A DNA stretch of 64,000 nucleotides from Methylosinus trichosporium OB3b (GCF_002752655.1 NZ_CP023737.1:4302001-4366000), one strand, 5' to 3'; positions 19,501 through 28,336 are shown, counted from the first letter of the stretch. Notes: generated by a model not told the origin, from the sequence alone. A program made the numbers and translations.

Positions 19501-19615
19501 CGCGCTGCGGCAGGCCGGCGCGCATCGGAAACTCCGTCTGCGGCAGATAGAGGCTCTTGGAATAGTCGGGGCCTTTGTCGGTGCTCTTGTCGTTCTCTGT
19601 GCTTTTGTCGTTCAT
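16502..19615 (-). CDS. ileS: Isoleucyl-tRNA synthetase, with in-frame repeat insertion
   Basis: 1037 aa. Charges tRNA-Ile. The class I signature [20 protein letters not shown] starts at residue 72, the editing domain contains [14 protein letters not shown] (248-261), and [10 protein letters not shown] is near residue 705. The anticodon-binding domain follows. Residues about 472-517 ([17 protein letters not shown] to [13 protein letters not shown]) have no counterpart in the family and are encoded by an inverted-repeat element that elsewhere here is intergenic. It sits between FIALDK and LRDIALDEI at the edge of the catalytic core, where other IleS proteins have a short variable loop. The reading frame is kept, so the enzyme is probably active. 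Confidence 0.97.
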   Translation of the reverse strand: MNDKSTENDKSTDKGPDYSKSLYLPQTEFPMRAGLPQREPDILARWEKIDLYGRLRAAAKGRPKFVLHDGPPYANGNIHIGHALNKILKDLVTRSRQMAGKDSNYVPGWDCHGLPIEWKIEEENYRAKGKKKPDFADPAAIVAFRQECRAYAAHWLSVQREEFKRLGVTGDWADPYATMNFPAEAQIARELMKFAANGLLYRGSKPVMWSVVEKTALAEAEVEYEDHVSDTVHVAFPVKDGPGAVVIWTTTPWTLPGNRAISYSHKIAYGLYRVTAAPENNWAKVGASYVLADKLAEDVFKSAKVESFERVRDVPADELGGFVAAHPLAHLGYDFAVPLLDGDHVTDDTGTGFVHTAPGHGREDFDIWMASGRMLAERGIDTRIPYTVDADGFYTDEAPGFPGKRVLTEKGDKGDANEAVIQALIGAGNLVARGRLKHQYPHSWRSKKPVIFRNTPQWFIALDKAFSLSTDARSAPGGPSFETLAPQDEGTGESSSHQPPRPEEARSAVSKGAPGSNAPTLRDIALDEISRTQWVPAAGENRIRGMIANRPDWVVSRQRAWGVPIAVFVKKGGHEILVDARVNARIAEAFEKEGADAWYEEGAAKRFLAPDHDPADYEKIDDVLDVWFDSGSTHAFTLEDSVHFPGLAGIKRERDGGEDEVLYLEGSDQHRGWFHSSLLESCGTRGRAPYDIVLTHGFTLDEHGHKMSKSKGNVVAPQKVIADAGADILRLWVASVDYSDDQRIGPEILKSVTDNYRKLRNTIRWMLGTLAHYRIEERVAFADLPELERLVLHRLAEIGAEVEAAYAAFDYKKVVALLTPFLTSDLSAFYFDIRKDALYCDPPSSLRRKAALTVVEDVFRAVASWLAPILAFTAEEAWLSRYPDAVSVHLETFPALPAEWRDAALAEKWEKLRAIRAVVTGALEIERAQKRIGSSLEAAPIVHIADAELRAALEGVDFAEVCIVSDVAIRAEDGPAEAFRLPEVAGVAVIPRRAEGVKCARSWKYFDPATAAPDHPGVTPRDAQALRELAAAGKWPA
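18081..18183. repeat. 'CCTTCGAGAC' palindromic element inside ileS
   Basis: Left arm CCTTCGAGACGGCGCTTCGC, then CTCCTCAGGACGAGGGG. Right arm CCCCTCATCCTGAGGAGC, then GCGTCTCGAAGG. The arms are inverted copies. The same element lies between genes at 40021-40130 and 44762-44884. Here it adds about 45 codons to ileS without a stop or frameshift. Confidence 0.88.
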
Positions 19616-19865
19616 GGCGTCGGGAACCGAAAGCGGGGCGCGGACGCGGGGTCGGCGCGGCGGACCAGAAGGGGAGGACGGGGCGCCTGCGAGCGCCGAA
19701 AAACCCGGTCGCCGCGCGAGACATCAAGCTCGAGCGCGGGCCGGGCCCATAATTCGAATGCTGCGGCGCAGGATCATGAGCCGAATATCTATCAGCCCGA
19801 GGCCGCGCCGCCTAGTGGCCTGCTGCATCGAAATCGATGGGCCCTCGCGCTCCAGGGCCGCGCTT

Positions 19866-19962
19866 GGACCGCGAGCCTTCAGGCTCGCTCTTTGCGCCCC
19901 GTCGAACCGGCTGAAAGCCACTGTGGGCGGCCTCGAGTGCGAGCCTGAAGGCTCGCGGTCCA
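19866..19962. repeat. 'GGACCGCGAGCCTTCAGGCTCG' inverted repeat pair
   Basis: GGACCGCGAGCCTTCAGGCT (19866-19885) faces an inverted copy at 19939-19962. Each copy is also palindromic around GAGCC/GGCTC. Related copies are at 24952-24974, 32227-32298 (diverged) and 40154-40217. Located between ileS and the divergent radical SAM gene. Confidence 0.8.
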
Positions 19963-20081
19963 GGGAGCGCGCTCCGGAGCAGCCGCCCCATCGTCGAAGG
20001 ATCGTTTCGCCGCGCTCGCCTTTCTTCCGAAACACCGCGAATGGCGCTAATGGGTCCGTTCGTCCGAGCCGAGAGAGCCTC

Positions 20082-20978
20082 ATGACCTTGCTTCCCATCC
20101 GCTATGTCGAGCCTGTCTTTCGTCCGCCGAGCGAAGCAGATTCGCTGATCCTTCCGGTGACCGACGGCTGCTCCTGGAACCGCTGCGCCTTCTGCGAGAT
20201 GTATACCGCGCCGCAGAAGCGCTTCCGCCCGCGCGACGAGGCGGAGGTGCTGGAGAGCCTGCGACGCTGCGGGGCCGAGCTCGGGGACAGCGTCAAGCGC
20301 GTCTTCCTCGCCGATGGCGACGCCATGACATTGTCGACGCGCCGCCTCGCGACCATTCTCGCGGCGATCCGCCGCGAGCTGCCGGGCGTGCGGCGCGTGT
20401 CGAGCTATTGCCTGCCGCGCAATGTCGGCAAGAAATCGGTCGAGGACTTGCGCGAGCTCGCCGATCTCGGCCTCTCGCTCGTCTATGTCGGCGCCGAATC
20501 CGGCGATGACGAGACGCTCGCGCGCATCGACAAGGGCGAGACCTTCGAGACGACGCGAGACGCATTGCACAAGCTCGGCGAAGCGGGGATCAAGCGCTCG
20601 GTGATGATCCTCAACGGACTGGGCGGCCGTGCGCTGTCGCGACAGCATGCGCTGGCCTCCGCCGCGCTGATGAACGCCGCGCAGCCCGAGTTTCTGGCGA
20701 CGCTCGTCGTGAGCTTTCCACGCGGCGAGACGCGCTTTCGTGAACAGTTCGGCGCGTTCGAGCCGCTCGACGTGCTCGGACTGATGCAGGAGATGGAGCT
20801 GTTCCTCTCCACGCTGGAGCTGAAGCGCAGCGTGTTCCGCAGCGATCACGCCTCCAATTGGCTGATCCTCAGAGGAACGCTCGGCGCCGACAAGCCGCGG
20901 CTGCTGGCCGAGCTGCGCGCCGCCATCGCCGCGCCCGAGGCGGCGCCGCTGCGGCCCGCCTGGGCGCGTGGGCTGTAG
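20082..20978 (+). CDS. Radical SAM protein with CX4CX2C cluster motif
   Basis: 298 aa. VTDGCSWNRCAFCEMYTAPQ near residue 25 carries three cysteines spaced CX4CX2C instead of the common CX3CX2C. Barrel motifs follow: VFLADGDAMTL, VSSYCLPRN, LSLVYVGAESGDDETL with a conserved glutamate, and IKRSVMILNGLGG. Uncharacterised radical SAM proteins of this subgroup are widespread. Substrate unknown. The ATG at 20082 starts the conserved YVEPVFRPPSEAD segment. The frame is open far upstream, but through repeat DNA. Confidence 0.88.
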   Translation: MTLLPIRYVEPVFRPPSEADSLILPVTDGCSWNRCAFCEMYTAPQKRFRPRDEAEVLESLRRCGAELGDSVKRVFLADGDAMTLSTRRLATILAAIRRELPGVRRVSSYCLPRNVGKKSVEDLRELADLGLSLVYVGAESGDDETLARIDKGETFETTRDALHKLGEAGIKRSVMILNGLGGRALSRQHALASAALMNAAQPEFLATLVVSFPRGETRFREQFGAFEPLDVLGLMQEMELFLSTLELKRSVFRSDHASNWLILRGTLGADKPRLLAELRAAIAAPEAAPLRPAWARGL

Positions 20979-21208
20979 GGCGGCGCGTCGGCGCGGATTT
21001 TAAGAAAAACATAATCAGTTCGGCTCAAGATGGCGGAATGATCGAGCTATATTCGTTGTTACGGCTCCGCTGGCAAAGCAGTTGCTGACGAGCTAGACGT
21101 ATATGAACGCCGATCTGCGTAAGAATGGCGATGCCTCTTTGTCGGGGGCGCAGCTGTTCCGGCATCGATGCGGCGGCAACGTAAGCTTGTCTTCGAGGGC
21201 TGGATAGA

Positions 21209-23089
21209 ATGCTCGCACTCGACTGTAAAGATTGTTCCAAGACAGCCGAAGGTCTGCGCGCGCTTCAGCATGATGTGCTCGAAAGCCTCGCGCGCGGCCG
21301 GTCGATCGGCGTCGTGATGGACAGGCTCTGCCGGCATGCCGAAGATCTGGCGCCGGGCGTCGTCTGCTCGGTGCTGTCCGTTGATCGGGCCGGACTGCTG
21401 CACACGCTCGCTGCGCCGAGCCTCCCGCAGCATTACTCGGCGATGATCGAAAATCTGGCGATCGGCCCGAATGTCGGCTCCTGCGGCGCTTGCGCCTGGT
21501 TCGGCGCGCCAGTGGAAAGCCGGGACGTCGCCACCGACAGCCGCTGGGCGAATTTCAGAAGCTCAGTGCTGCCGCTCGGCCTGCGCGCCTGCTGGTCGTC
21601 GCCGATCCATGCCTCCGATGGACGCGTGATCGGCACTATCGCCTTCTATTTTCCGACCTGCCGCGGTCCGAGCGAGCTCGAGAAGACGATCGTCGCGACC
21701 TGCGTGCATCTTTGCGCTCTCGCGCTCGAGAAGGAGGAGCGCAACGCGCGCATTCATCGGCTCGCTTATTATGATTCGCTCACCGGCGCCGCCAATCGCG
21801 TCGGTCTCGAGCGGCACGGCGAAATGGTGGCGGCGAAGGCGATCGACGAGGGCGCGCGCATCGCGCTCCATTGCGTCGATCTCGACAATTTCAAGGAGAT
21901 CAATGACGCCTTCGGCCATCGCGCCGGCGACCTTCTGCTGAAGATGGTCGCGGATCGCATCGCCGCGCGTCTCGCGCCCGGTGATTTTTTTGCGCGCGTC
22001 GGCGGCGACGAGTTCGTCGTCGTGCAGGCGGGCGCGCGCTCGCGCGCCTGCGTGCGCGACTATGCCGCCAAGATCGCCGAGGCGGTGAGCGCGCCTTTCG
22101 ATCTCGAGGACGCCAGCGTGACGATCGGCGTCAGCATCGGCGTCGCCTGCGCGCCGCGGGACGGCCGCGATCTTTCGACCTTGATGCAGAAGGGCGACAT
22201 CGCTCTTTATGACGCCAAGGGCGACGGCCGCGGGCGCCTGCGCTTCTTCGACAGCGAGATCGAGGCCCGCGCCGCCGCGGAGCGGCAAATTCGTCAGGAG
22301 CTGAAACAGGCGGTCGCGGGGCGCCAGCTCGAGGTGCATTTTCAGCCGATGGTGGCGCTCTCCGCCGGGCGCGTCAGCGGCTATGAAGCGCTGGTTCGCT
22401 GGCGCCATCCGAGCGGCGAGCTGCTCTCGCCGGCGCAATTCCTGCCGTTCGCGGAGAAGGCGGGATTGATGAACGAGATCGGCGAATGGACGCTGCGCGA
22501 AGCCTGCGCGCTGGCGGCGGCGCATCTGCCGCCGGACACGCGCATTTGCGTCAATCTCTCGCCGACGCAGATCGAGAAGCCGGGCTTCGCGCTGGATGTC
22601 GCGCGCGCGATCGAAGCCGCGGGCCTGCCGCCGCGGCGGCTCGAGCTCGAGATCACCGAGTCGACCATTCTGGTCGAGAACGCCGCGACGATGAGCTGCC
22701 TCGAGGACATCAGGCGATTGGGCGTCTCCATCGCGCTCGACGATTTCGGCACCGGCTGCTCGGCGCTGTCGCATCTGCGCGCCTTTCCGATCGATCGCAT
22801 CAAGATCGACCGCTCCTTCGTGCAGGAGGCGGTCGCGCGGCCAGAAACCGAGGCGATCGTGCGCATGATCATCGCGCTCGCGCGCGATCTGCATGCAGAG
22901 ACCACGGCCGAGGGCGTCGAGACGAAGGAGCAGCTGCGCATGATGCGTCGTTTGGGCTGCGACGAGATTCAGGGCTATCTGGTCAGCCCTCCGCGATCGA
23001 TCGACGATCTTCTGGCGAGCGAGCGCCGGGCCGTCGCACGCGCCTCGCGCTCGCGGAAAGCGCCGCTTCTGCAAGAAAAATCAGCCTGA
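21209..23089 (+). CDS. GAF-GGDEF-EAL cyclic di-GMP signalling protein
   Basis: 626 aa, no membrane helix. A GAF domain spans about residues 15-180 and includes the GSCGACAWFGAPVES and DSRWANFR motifs. The GGDEF domain has LTGAANRVGLE and RVGGDEFVV near 262, an intact active site. The EAL domain has GYEALVRWRHPSGE near 391, NLSPTQIE, LEITESTIL and ALDDFGTGCSALSHL, also intact. It may make and degrade c-di-GMP, with one activity dominant under control of the GAF sensor. The last 25 residues run over what looks like an antisense kinase relic. A 230-base AT-richer spacer precedes it. Confidence 0.93.
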   Translation: MLALDCKDCSKTAEGLRALQHDVLESLARGRSIGVVMDRLCRHAEDLAPGVVCSVLSVDRAGLLHTLAAPSLPQHYSAMIENLAIGPNVGSCGACAWFGAPVESRDVATDSRWANFRSSVLPLGLRACWSSPIHASDGRVIGTIAFYFPTCRGPSELEKTIVATCVHLCALALEKEERNARIHRLAYYDSLTGAANRVGLERHGEMVAAKAIDEGARIALHCVDLDNFKEINDAFGHRAGDLLLKMVADRIAARLAPGDFFARVGGDEFVVVQAGARSRACVRDYAAKIAEAVSAPFDLEDASVTIGVSIGVACAPRDGRDLSTLMQKGDIALYDAKGDGRGRLRFFDSEIEARAAAERQIRQELKQAVAGRQLEVHFQPMVALSAGRVSGYEALVRWRHPSGELLSPAQFLPFAEKAGLMNEIGEWTLREACALAAAHLPPDTRICVNLSPTQIEKPGFALDVARAIEAAGLPPRRLELEITESTILVENAATMSCLEDIRRLGVSIALDDFGTGCSALSHLRAFPIDRIKIDRSFVQEAVARPETEAIVRMIIALARDLHAETTAEGVETKEQLRMMRRLGCDEIQGYLVSPPRSIDDLLASERRAVARASRSRKAPLLQEKSA

Positions 23090-23177
23090 AGGTCTCGCCG
23101 CCGCCCGGCGTCGGCGCGAGGCGGATGACGCCGTGATGCGCGGCGACGATCTCGCGCGCCGAATCTTGCATAGTCGA
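23070..23177 (-). pseudogene. Relic of a histidine-kinase ATPase C-terminus
   Basis: The minus strand encodes QDSAREIVAAHHGVIRLAPT, then PGGGETFRLIFLAEA. This matches the last part of HATPase domains (…AREIV.AHGG.I….PGGGATF…). No upstream kinase sequence is present on that strand, so only about 35 codons of a former gene remain. It overlaps the 3' end of the EAL gene. Confidence 0.55.
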
Positions 23178-23246
23178 GACGAAGCGGAATGATCCATCGG
23201 TCCGGATCGCGGGCGCGATGGCGAAAGCGCGAAGAGGAGAGCGATA

Positions 23247-23519
23247 GTGGCGGAGGAACGGACATTCACGCGCGAGCGGCCGCAGACGGTGGGCGAGCTC
23301 ATCGCGGCGTTGCAGAAATTCCCGGCCTCCGCGCGGGTGATGGTTCCCGGCGCGCAGGACAGCGTGCATGATTGCGGCGCGCCGATGATGACGCTGGTGA
23401 TGCTCAACCGCTATCCCGACGACAAGCCGCAGCTCGGCCCGCACAAGGATGCGAGCGACATGAATGTCGACAAGGCCGTCGGCGTCGTTCTGCTCGCCGA
23501 GGCCGGCAGGGAGGTGTGA
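23247..23519 (+). CDS. Hypothetical protein, 90 aa
   Basis: Starts with a GTG at 23247 preceded by GAGGAGAGCGATA. The protein has a FTRERPQTVGELIAALQKFP segment and MMTLVMLNRYPDDKPQLGPH. The N-terminal 'TVGELIAAL.K.P..A.V' pattern is shared by small phage or plasmid proteins of unknown role. No motif assigns a function. Its stop lies seven bases from the stop of the convergent hydroxylase gene. Confidence 0.7.
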   Translation: MAEERTFTRERPQTVGELIAALQKFPASARVMVPGAQDSVHDCGAPMMTLVMLNRYPDDKPQLGPHKDASDMNVDKAVGVVLLAEAGREV

Positions 23520-23526
23520 CGCGCCC

Positions 23527-24867
23527 TCAGCGCCCCGCGCCGCGGCGGCCGGGGCGCAGCAGCGCCAGCGCCTCGCGCGCGGCGCCGACCAGCTCTGCGC
23601 CGGGGCGCGGGCGCTTGCCGCGCAGGCGCGGCTCTCTCGGCTCCTCGCCGCGCATCAGCCGCGGGCGCGCCAGATGCGGGGCCACGCCTTCGCGCATCAC
23701 CGCGCGGCGCAGCGGCCCGAGCGCCGTCATCGCCACGAAGCCGGCGCCGCGGATGAGGTCGATCGGCAGATAGGGAATGATCAGCGAGCGGTTGAGCAGA
23801 TCGACGCCATGGGTGCGGAAGCCGATGTCGGCGCGCCGCTGCAGCTCATAGCGCAGCAGCGCGCGAGACAATTCGCGCTCGTTGCGCAGATCGACGCTGG
23901 CGAGGCAATCTTCGAGATCGGCGACGTCGCGTAGGCTCAAGTTCAGCCCCTGCGCGCCGATCGGCGGAAACACATGGCAGGTCTCGCCGACGAGCGCGAG
24001 CCGCCCGGCGGTCAGTCGCGACACCTGCATTCCGCCCATGCGGAACTCGCCGATGTCGCTCTCGATCGTCATTGTCCCGAGCTTGCCATGGGCGTGATCC
24101 TCGAGCTCGTATTCGAGCTCGGCGCGCGGCTTGGCGAGGCGGCGGCGCGCATCGCGCGGGCTCATCAGCCATACGAGGCTGGAGCGATTCTCCGCCTCGC
24201 CGCACGCCGGCAGCGGCACCAGAGTGAAGGGGCCGGAGCGCGTGTGATATTCGGTCGAGATATTGTCGTGCGGCAGCTCATGGCGCAGCAGGGCGGTGAG
24301 CGCGATCTGCGGATAGGTCCATTCCTTGGTGTCGATTCCGGCGGCGTTGCGCGCGCGGCTGGCGCGGCCGTCGGCGGCGATCACGAATTGCGCCTCGATG
24401 CGGCGCCCGTCGGCGAGCCGCGCCGCGACGAGATCGCCCTCGAAATCATAATCGGCGATCTCCGCCTCGACGATCTCGATGCTTTCCGCTCGCGCGCGCT
24501 CCTGCAGGATCGCGGTCAGCTCGTCATTGGAGACATTGTAGCCGAAAGCGGGAAGATCGATCTCCTCGGCGCGCATCACCAGATCGGGCACCGGCAGCAG
24601 CTGATCGGTGTCGTCGATCATGCGGATGGTCTCGATCGGGCAGGCGGCGGCCTTCACCGCCTCGAGCGCGCCGATCGACTCGAGGAAGCGGACCGAGGCC
24701 TCGAACAGGGCGACCGTGCGGCCGGGCAGGGGCGCCGGCGGGCGTCCGGCGAGCGTCACCCGCCAGCCGGCGCGGGCGAAGGCGAGCGCGGCGGCGAGGC
24801 CCGTCGAGCCGGCGCCGGCGACGAGGATCTGCGTTTCGATGGGCGCTGCGCCCGCGGTCTCGGACAT
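23527..24867 (-). CDS. UbiH/UbiF/COQ6-family FAD-dependent hydroxylase
   Basis: 446 aa flavoprotein monooxygenase. N-terminal dinucleotide site ILVAGAGSTGLAAALAFARAG (14-34), middle FVIAADGRASRARNAAGI with the DG motif, and C-terminal GRLALVGETCHVFPPIGAQGLNLSLRDVADL, the second FAD motif with GD changed to GE. Relatives hydroxylate the ubiquinone ring. The last 60 residues are arginine-rich and not part of the core. ATG at 24867 follows AGGGAGAACCGACC. Which ring position is modified cannot be told from sequence. Confidence 0.88.
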   Translation of the reverse strand: MSETAGAAPIETQILVAGAGSTGLAAALAFARAGWRVTLAGRPPAPLPGRTVALFEASVRFLESIGALEAVKAAACPIETIRMIDDTDQLLPVPDLVMRAEEIDLPAFGYNVSNDELTAILQERARAESIEIVEAEIADYDFEGDLVAARLADGRRIEAQFVIAADGRASRARNAAGIDTKEWTYPQIALTALLRHELPHDNISTEYHTRSGPFTLVPLPACGEAENRSSLVWLMSPRDARRRLAKPRAELEYELEDHAHGKLGTMTIESDIGEFRMGGMQVSRLTAGRLALVGETCHVFPPIGAQGLNLSLRDVADLEDCLASVDLRNERELSRALLRYELQRRADIGFRTHGVDLLNRSLIIPYLPIDLIRGAGFVAMTALGPLRRAVMREGVAPHLARPRLMRGEEPREPRLRGKRPRPGAELVGAAREALALLRPGRRGAGR

Positions 24868-24951
24868 GGTCGGTTCTCCCTGTGGGGGTGAGCTTACACC
24901 ATGGCCGCAGGATCGGGAAACCGGCGTCGGCGGACATGAGGAGCGCAAGGA

Positions 24952-24974
24952 GCGAGCCTGAAGGCCCGCGGTCC
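24952..24974. repeat. 'GCGAGCCTGAAGGC' repeat copy
   Basis: GCGAGCCTGAAGGCCCGCGG followed by TCC is a near-copy of the element at 19939-19962. Only one arm is present here. Confidence 0.7.
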
Positions 24975-25068
24975 AGCGGCGCGCTCCGCCGCGTGCGCCG
25001 GCTCACATTGCGGCGATGACGCAATGGCTAATCAGAGAACCGTTGAAACGACGATTTCGGAGGCTCTC

Positions 25069-26019
25069 ATGAAACGAACCTTGCTTCTCTCGACAATGGC
25101 CGCGACGGCGCTCGGCGCCTTTCAGGCGCAGGCGGCCGACCGCATCTATGTCTCCACGCGCAATGGCGCGGATGTTCTCGGATGCGGCGCGATCGCGGCG
25201 CCTTGCCGCAGCTTCCAATTCGCGCATGACCAGATCGCCGCCGGCGGTCAGGTGCAGGTGCTCGATCCGGGCGATTACGGTCCGGTCAACATCAACAAGG
25301 CGATCAGCATCGTGAATGACGGCGTCGGCGCCGCCGGCGTGCTGAGCATGAAGCCCAATCAGACTGCGATTTATGTCGGCGCGGGCGCGTCCGACGTGGT
25401 CACGCTGCGCGGTCTCACCATCGTCGGCGCGGGGACCGGGCAGGGCGGCGGCAATGGCGTTGCGCTGATCTCGGGCCGTCTCGTTCATATGGCGAATCTG
25501 CGCGTGCGCAAGCTGCTGTTCGGCATCGTCGCCGACGCGGTCGATTTCTCTCTCGTCGATTCGACTGTCACCGATACCGATTCGGCCATCGTCGTCGACC
25601 CGACCACCGGCGGCGTCAATGGCGTCATCGAGCGCGTCACCGCCTCGCATAATATGAGCTGGGGTCTGCAGGTCGACGCCAATGTGGCCAAGGGGCCGGT
25701 GAAGGTCGAGGCGAGCGACAGCGTGTTCACGGGCAATTGCAACGGCGTGCTGGTGAGCGCCTCGGCGCGGCAGCTCGCCGATGTGACCTTGCGCGAGATC
25801 GTCTCCAGCGGCAACGCCGCCTGCTCCTCGGGCGCGGGGATCGCCGCCGTCGGCGCGAGAGCGCTCGTGCGCCTCGCGCATTCGGTCGCGGCCGACAACG
25901 CCGTGGGCGTGATGATCGGCGCGGGTCCAGCCGTCGTCGAGAGCTATCGCGACAATGATCTGCGCGGCAATGGCGTCCCCGTCGCGGGCGGCGCGCTCAC
26001 CATCGTTCCCAATCTGTGA
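25069..26019 (+). CDS. Secreted right-handed parallel beta-helix protein, paralogue 1
   Basis: 316 aa. A signal peptide MKRTLLLSTMAATALGAFQA ends near AQA-A. The mature protein starts DRIYVSTRNGAD and has a paired-cysteine CGAIAAPCRSF segment, then repeated short beta-strand turns such as VVTLRGLTIVGAG and NGVIERVTASHN, typical of pectate-lyase-like helices. The end VESYRDNDLRGNGV is shared with the next gene. No catalytic lyase residues are obvious. CGGAGGCTCTC precedes the ATG. Likely periplasmic or exported. Confidence 0.85.
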   Translation: MKRTLLLSTMAATALGAFQAQAADRIYVSTRNGADVLGCGAIAAPCRSFQFAHDQIAAGGQVQVLDPGDYGPVNINKAISIVNDGVGAAGVLSMKPNQTAIYVGAGASDVVTLRGLTIVGAGTGQGGGNGVALISGRLVHMANLRVRKLLFGIVADAVDFSLVDSTVTDTDSAIVVDPTTGGVNGVIERVTASHNMSWGLQVDANVAKGPVKVEASDSVFTGNCNGVLVSASARQLADVTLREIVSSGNAACSSGAGIAAVGARALVRLAHSVAADNAVGVMIGAGPAVVESYRDNDLRGNGVPVAGGALTIVPNL

Positions 26020-26047
26020 CGAACGAACGATCGAAAGGAACTCGACA

Positions 26048-26974
26048 ATGATTTCGCACAGCGCTTTTCACCGTTATCTTCGCATTGGCCCCGCCGTCGC
26101 CGCGCTGCTCGTCGCCGCGCCCGCGCTCGCCGCTCCGGATGTGATCTATGTCTCCGGCAAGGGCAATGACGCCAACGCCTGCGACACCATCAACCTGCCG
26201 TGCCTGACGCTGCAGGCCTCGCACAACAAGGTGGCGTCCGGCGGCACGGTGGTCATCATCGACAGCGGCGACTACAAGCCCGTCGTCATCAAGAAGTCGA
26301 TCAGCATCGTCAATGAGAGCGCCGGCGTCGCCGACATCGCGCAGCCGGCCGCTGGCGGCGACGCGATCACCATCGTCGCGGGCAAGGAAGACGTCGTGCA
26401 TCTGCGCGGGCTCTCGCTCGACGGCGCCGGCGTCGCCGCGAATGGCGTCCGGCTGAAGAGCGCGGGCTCGCTGCACATCGCCGATTGCGTCGCGCGCCGC
26501 TTCGCCACCGCGGCCTATCTCATCGCGCCGGTCACGAAGACCTCCCTCGTCCTCGACAATGCGACGGGCGCGGACAGCACGGCCGGCGTCGATATCTCGC
26601 CGCTCGACGGCGCGGTGAAGGGCGTGATCGAGAACTCGCGCTTTTCCGGCAACAAATCCTTCGGCGTTCGCGTCCAACGCGGAAGCGTGATGAGCCTCGT
26701 CGGCGGCTTCTCCACGAAGAACGACGTCGGCGTCGTCGCGAGCGGCGGCGGCGTCGTGTCGGCGCGCAACGCCGTCTCGAGCAACAACCGTTCGATCGGC
26801 TTCTCCGCGACCGACAAGGGCTCGATCCTGCGTCTCGCGCATTCGGTGGCGAGCGGCAATGCGACCGGCGCCTCGGCGGCGGCCGGCGGGCAGGTGGAGA
26901 GCTATCGCGACAATAATCTGCGCGGCAATGGCGTCGCGACCGCCGGCGTCTTCCTGGCGGTGGCGACGCAGTAA
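26048..26974 (+). CDS. Secreted right-handed parallel beta-helix protein, paralogue 2
   Basis: 308 aa, tandem paralogue of the preceding gene, 28 bases downstream. Signal peptide ends near APALAA, followed by PDVIYVSGKGNDANACD and the same two-cysteine CDTINLPCLTL segment. Repeated coils include VVHLRGLSLDGAG and GVIENSRFSGN, and the protein ends with VESYRDNNLRGNGV. Divergence between the two copies is high in the middle and low at the ends. AAGGAACTCGACA precedes the ATG at 26048. Role unknown, possibly surface or polysaccharide related. Confidence 0.85.
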   Translation: MISHSAFHRYLRIGPAVAALLVAAPALAAPDVIYVSGKGNDANACDTINLPCLTLQASHNKVASGGTVVIIDSGDYKPVVIKKSISIVNESAGVADIAQPAAGGDAITIVAGKEDVVHLRGLSLDGAGVAANGVRLKSAGSLHIADCVARRFATAAYLIAPVTKTSLVLDNATGADSTAGVDISPLDGAVKGVIENSRFSGNKSFGVRVQRGSVMSLVGGFSTKNDVGVVASGGGVVSARNAVSSNNRSIGFSATDKGSILRLAHSVASGNATGASAAAGGQVESYRDNNLRGNGVATAGVFLAVATQ

Positions 26975-26993
26975 GGCCCGAACAACGGCGCCG

Positions 26994-27040
26994 GCCGCCT
27001 CCTCTCCCCGCTTGCGCCGCTTGCGGGGAGAGGAGGCGGC
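26994..27040. terminator. Long hairpin between convergent genes
   Basis: Arms GCCGCCTCCTCTCCCCGC and GCGGGGAGAGGAGGCGGC are exact inverted copies around an 11-base loop. No T-run follows, so it is a strong stem of terminator or repeat type serving both the beta-helix gene and the LRR kinase gene. A related stem is at 28829-28880. Confidence 0.55.
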
Positions 27041-27070
27041 GACGCGATTGTTCTTGCCCGAAAGCGTGGA

Positions 27071-28336
27071 TCAGAGCCGGCGGCTCAGCTCCTGCGCTAC
27101 ATCGGCCATCGACGGGCGCCCGTGCGGCTGGAGACAGGCGCGGGCCAGCGCGCGCAGCGGCTCGGCGTCGCTCAGCGCCGCCAGCTCCTCGAGCAGCACG
27201 CCGAAGGCGCGGACCTCCACGCGCGTCCAGCGCTCGTCCCCTTCCGGCAGCGCGCTCGCGGCGCCGAAATCGGCGAGCGCGGCCTCGCCGTCGCGCCCGT
27301 CCCAGACGATATTGTGCGCATAGAGATCGCCATGCAGCACGCCGCATGCGTGCAGATGCGCGGCCGCCGTCGCGATCCCGCGCGCGAGACGCAGCGCCGC
27401 CGCCGGCTCGAGGCGCAGCGCCTCGTCATAGACGTCGCGGCTGCAGCTCGTAAAATCGGGCGGCCCGGCGAGCGCGCGCCAATGCTCTGGCAGCAGCGGC
27501 GTCATCAGTCCGGCGCGGCCCTCTGGATGGCCCACGACGCGCCCGAGCGCAGAAACGAGATGTGGATGCCCCCCGGCGGAAAGGCTCGCCGCCATCTCGC
27601 TCTCGGGCGCGCCGTCGCTGGTCATCGCGCCGCGGAACAGCTTCACCGCAACGGAGCGCCCGCGCCATGTCGCGCGAAACACATCGCCGGAGGCGCCGCC
27701 GCCGAGACGCGCGCCGAGCTCGATCTCGGCCCATGGCGCCGCCGCGGCGCGCGCGGCGGGGAGGGCGCGCTCCGCCGGATTGCCGTTCCAGGAGATCCAG
27801 GCGAGCGTCGGGATGTCGCCGAGCCAGGCGGGAAGCGTCTCGAAGCGATTGGCGGCGAGACGGATCAGCTCCAGCGCCGGCGCCTCGGCCAGCCCGCGCG
27901 GAAGCGCCGACAGCCGATTGCCGGCCAGCATCAGTTTTTGCAGCTGCGGCCGCTGCGCCAATGCATCGGGCAGGCGCTCGATGCGATTGTCGGTGAGCGT
28001 CAGCCAGCGCAGCGAAGGCGGCAGGGATTCGGCCGGTATCTCGCGCAGTCCGGCGGCGCGAAAGCCGATCTGGGCGAGGCTCTCGCAGTCGCCGAGCGCG
28101 GGCGGCAGACGCTCGAAGCGATTATTCGAAGCGAACAGAATGCGCAGCCGGCGCAGCCGGCCCATATCGTCGGGCAGCGCTGTCAGCGCGCCGCCGCCGA
28201 TATCGAGAACCTCCAGCGTGTCGGCGAGGCCGAAGACCTCCCGCGGCAGCTCCGTGAGGCCGGGCAGGCGCAGCGCCCGTGCGCCGGAGAGATCGCCGCG
28301 GCGCAGAGCGTCGAGATCGGAAGCGTGTTTCGGCAT
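27071..28336 (-). CDS. Leucine-rich-repeat protein kinase
   Basis: 421 aa. Residues about 20-190 are seven or so LRRs (LEVLDIGGGALTALPDDMGR, LRILFASNNRFERLPPALGD). A Ser/Thr-type kinase domain follows. Its glycine loop is LGGGASGDVF (211-220), the lysine is in VAVKLF (K232), the catalytic loop is HGDLYAHNIV (335-344) with D337, and ADFG is at 355-358. The kinase core is short but complete. Such bacterial LRR kinases resemble eukaryotic ones and are of unknown role. No transmembrane helix. Divergent from vsr with 36 bases between starts. Confidence 0.88.
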   Translation of the reverse strand: MPKHASDLDALRRGDLSGARALRLPGLTELPREVFGLADTLEVLDIGGGALTALPDDMGRLRRLRILFASNNRFERLPPALGDCESLAQIGFRAAGLREIPAESLPPSLRWLTLTDNRIERLPDALAQRPQLQKLMLAGNRLSALPRGLAEAPALELIRLAANRFETLPAWLGDIPTLAWISWNGNPAERALPAARAAAAPWAEIELGARLGGGASGDVFRATWRGRSVAVKLFRGAMTSDGAPESEMAASLSAGGHPHLVSALGRVVGHPEGRAGLMTPLLPEHWRALAGPPDFTSCSRDVYDEALRLEPAAALRLARGIATAAAHLHACGVLHGDLYAHNIVWDGRDGEAALADFGAASALPEGDERWTRVEVRAFGVLLEELAALSDAEPLRALARACLQPHGRPSMADVAQELSRRL

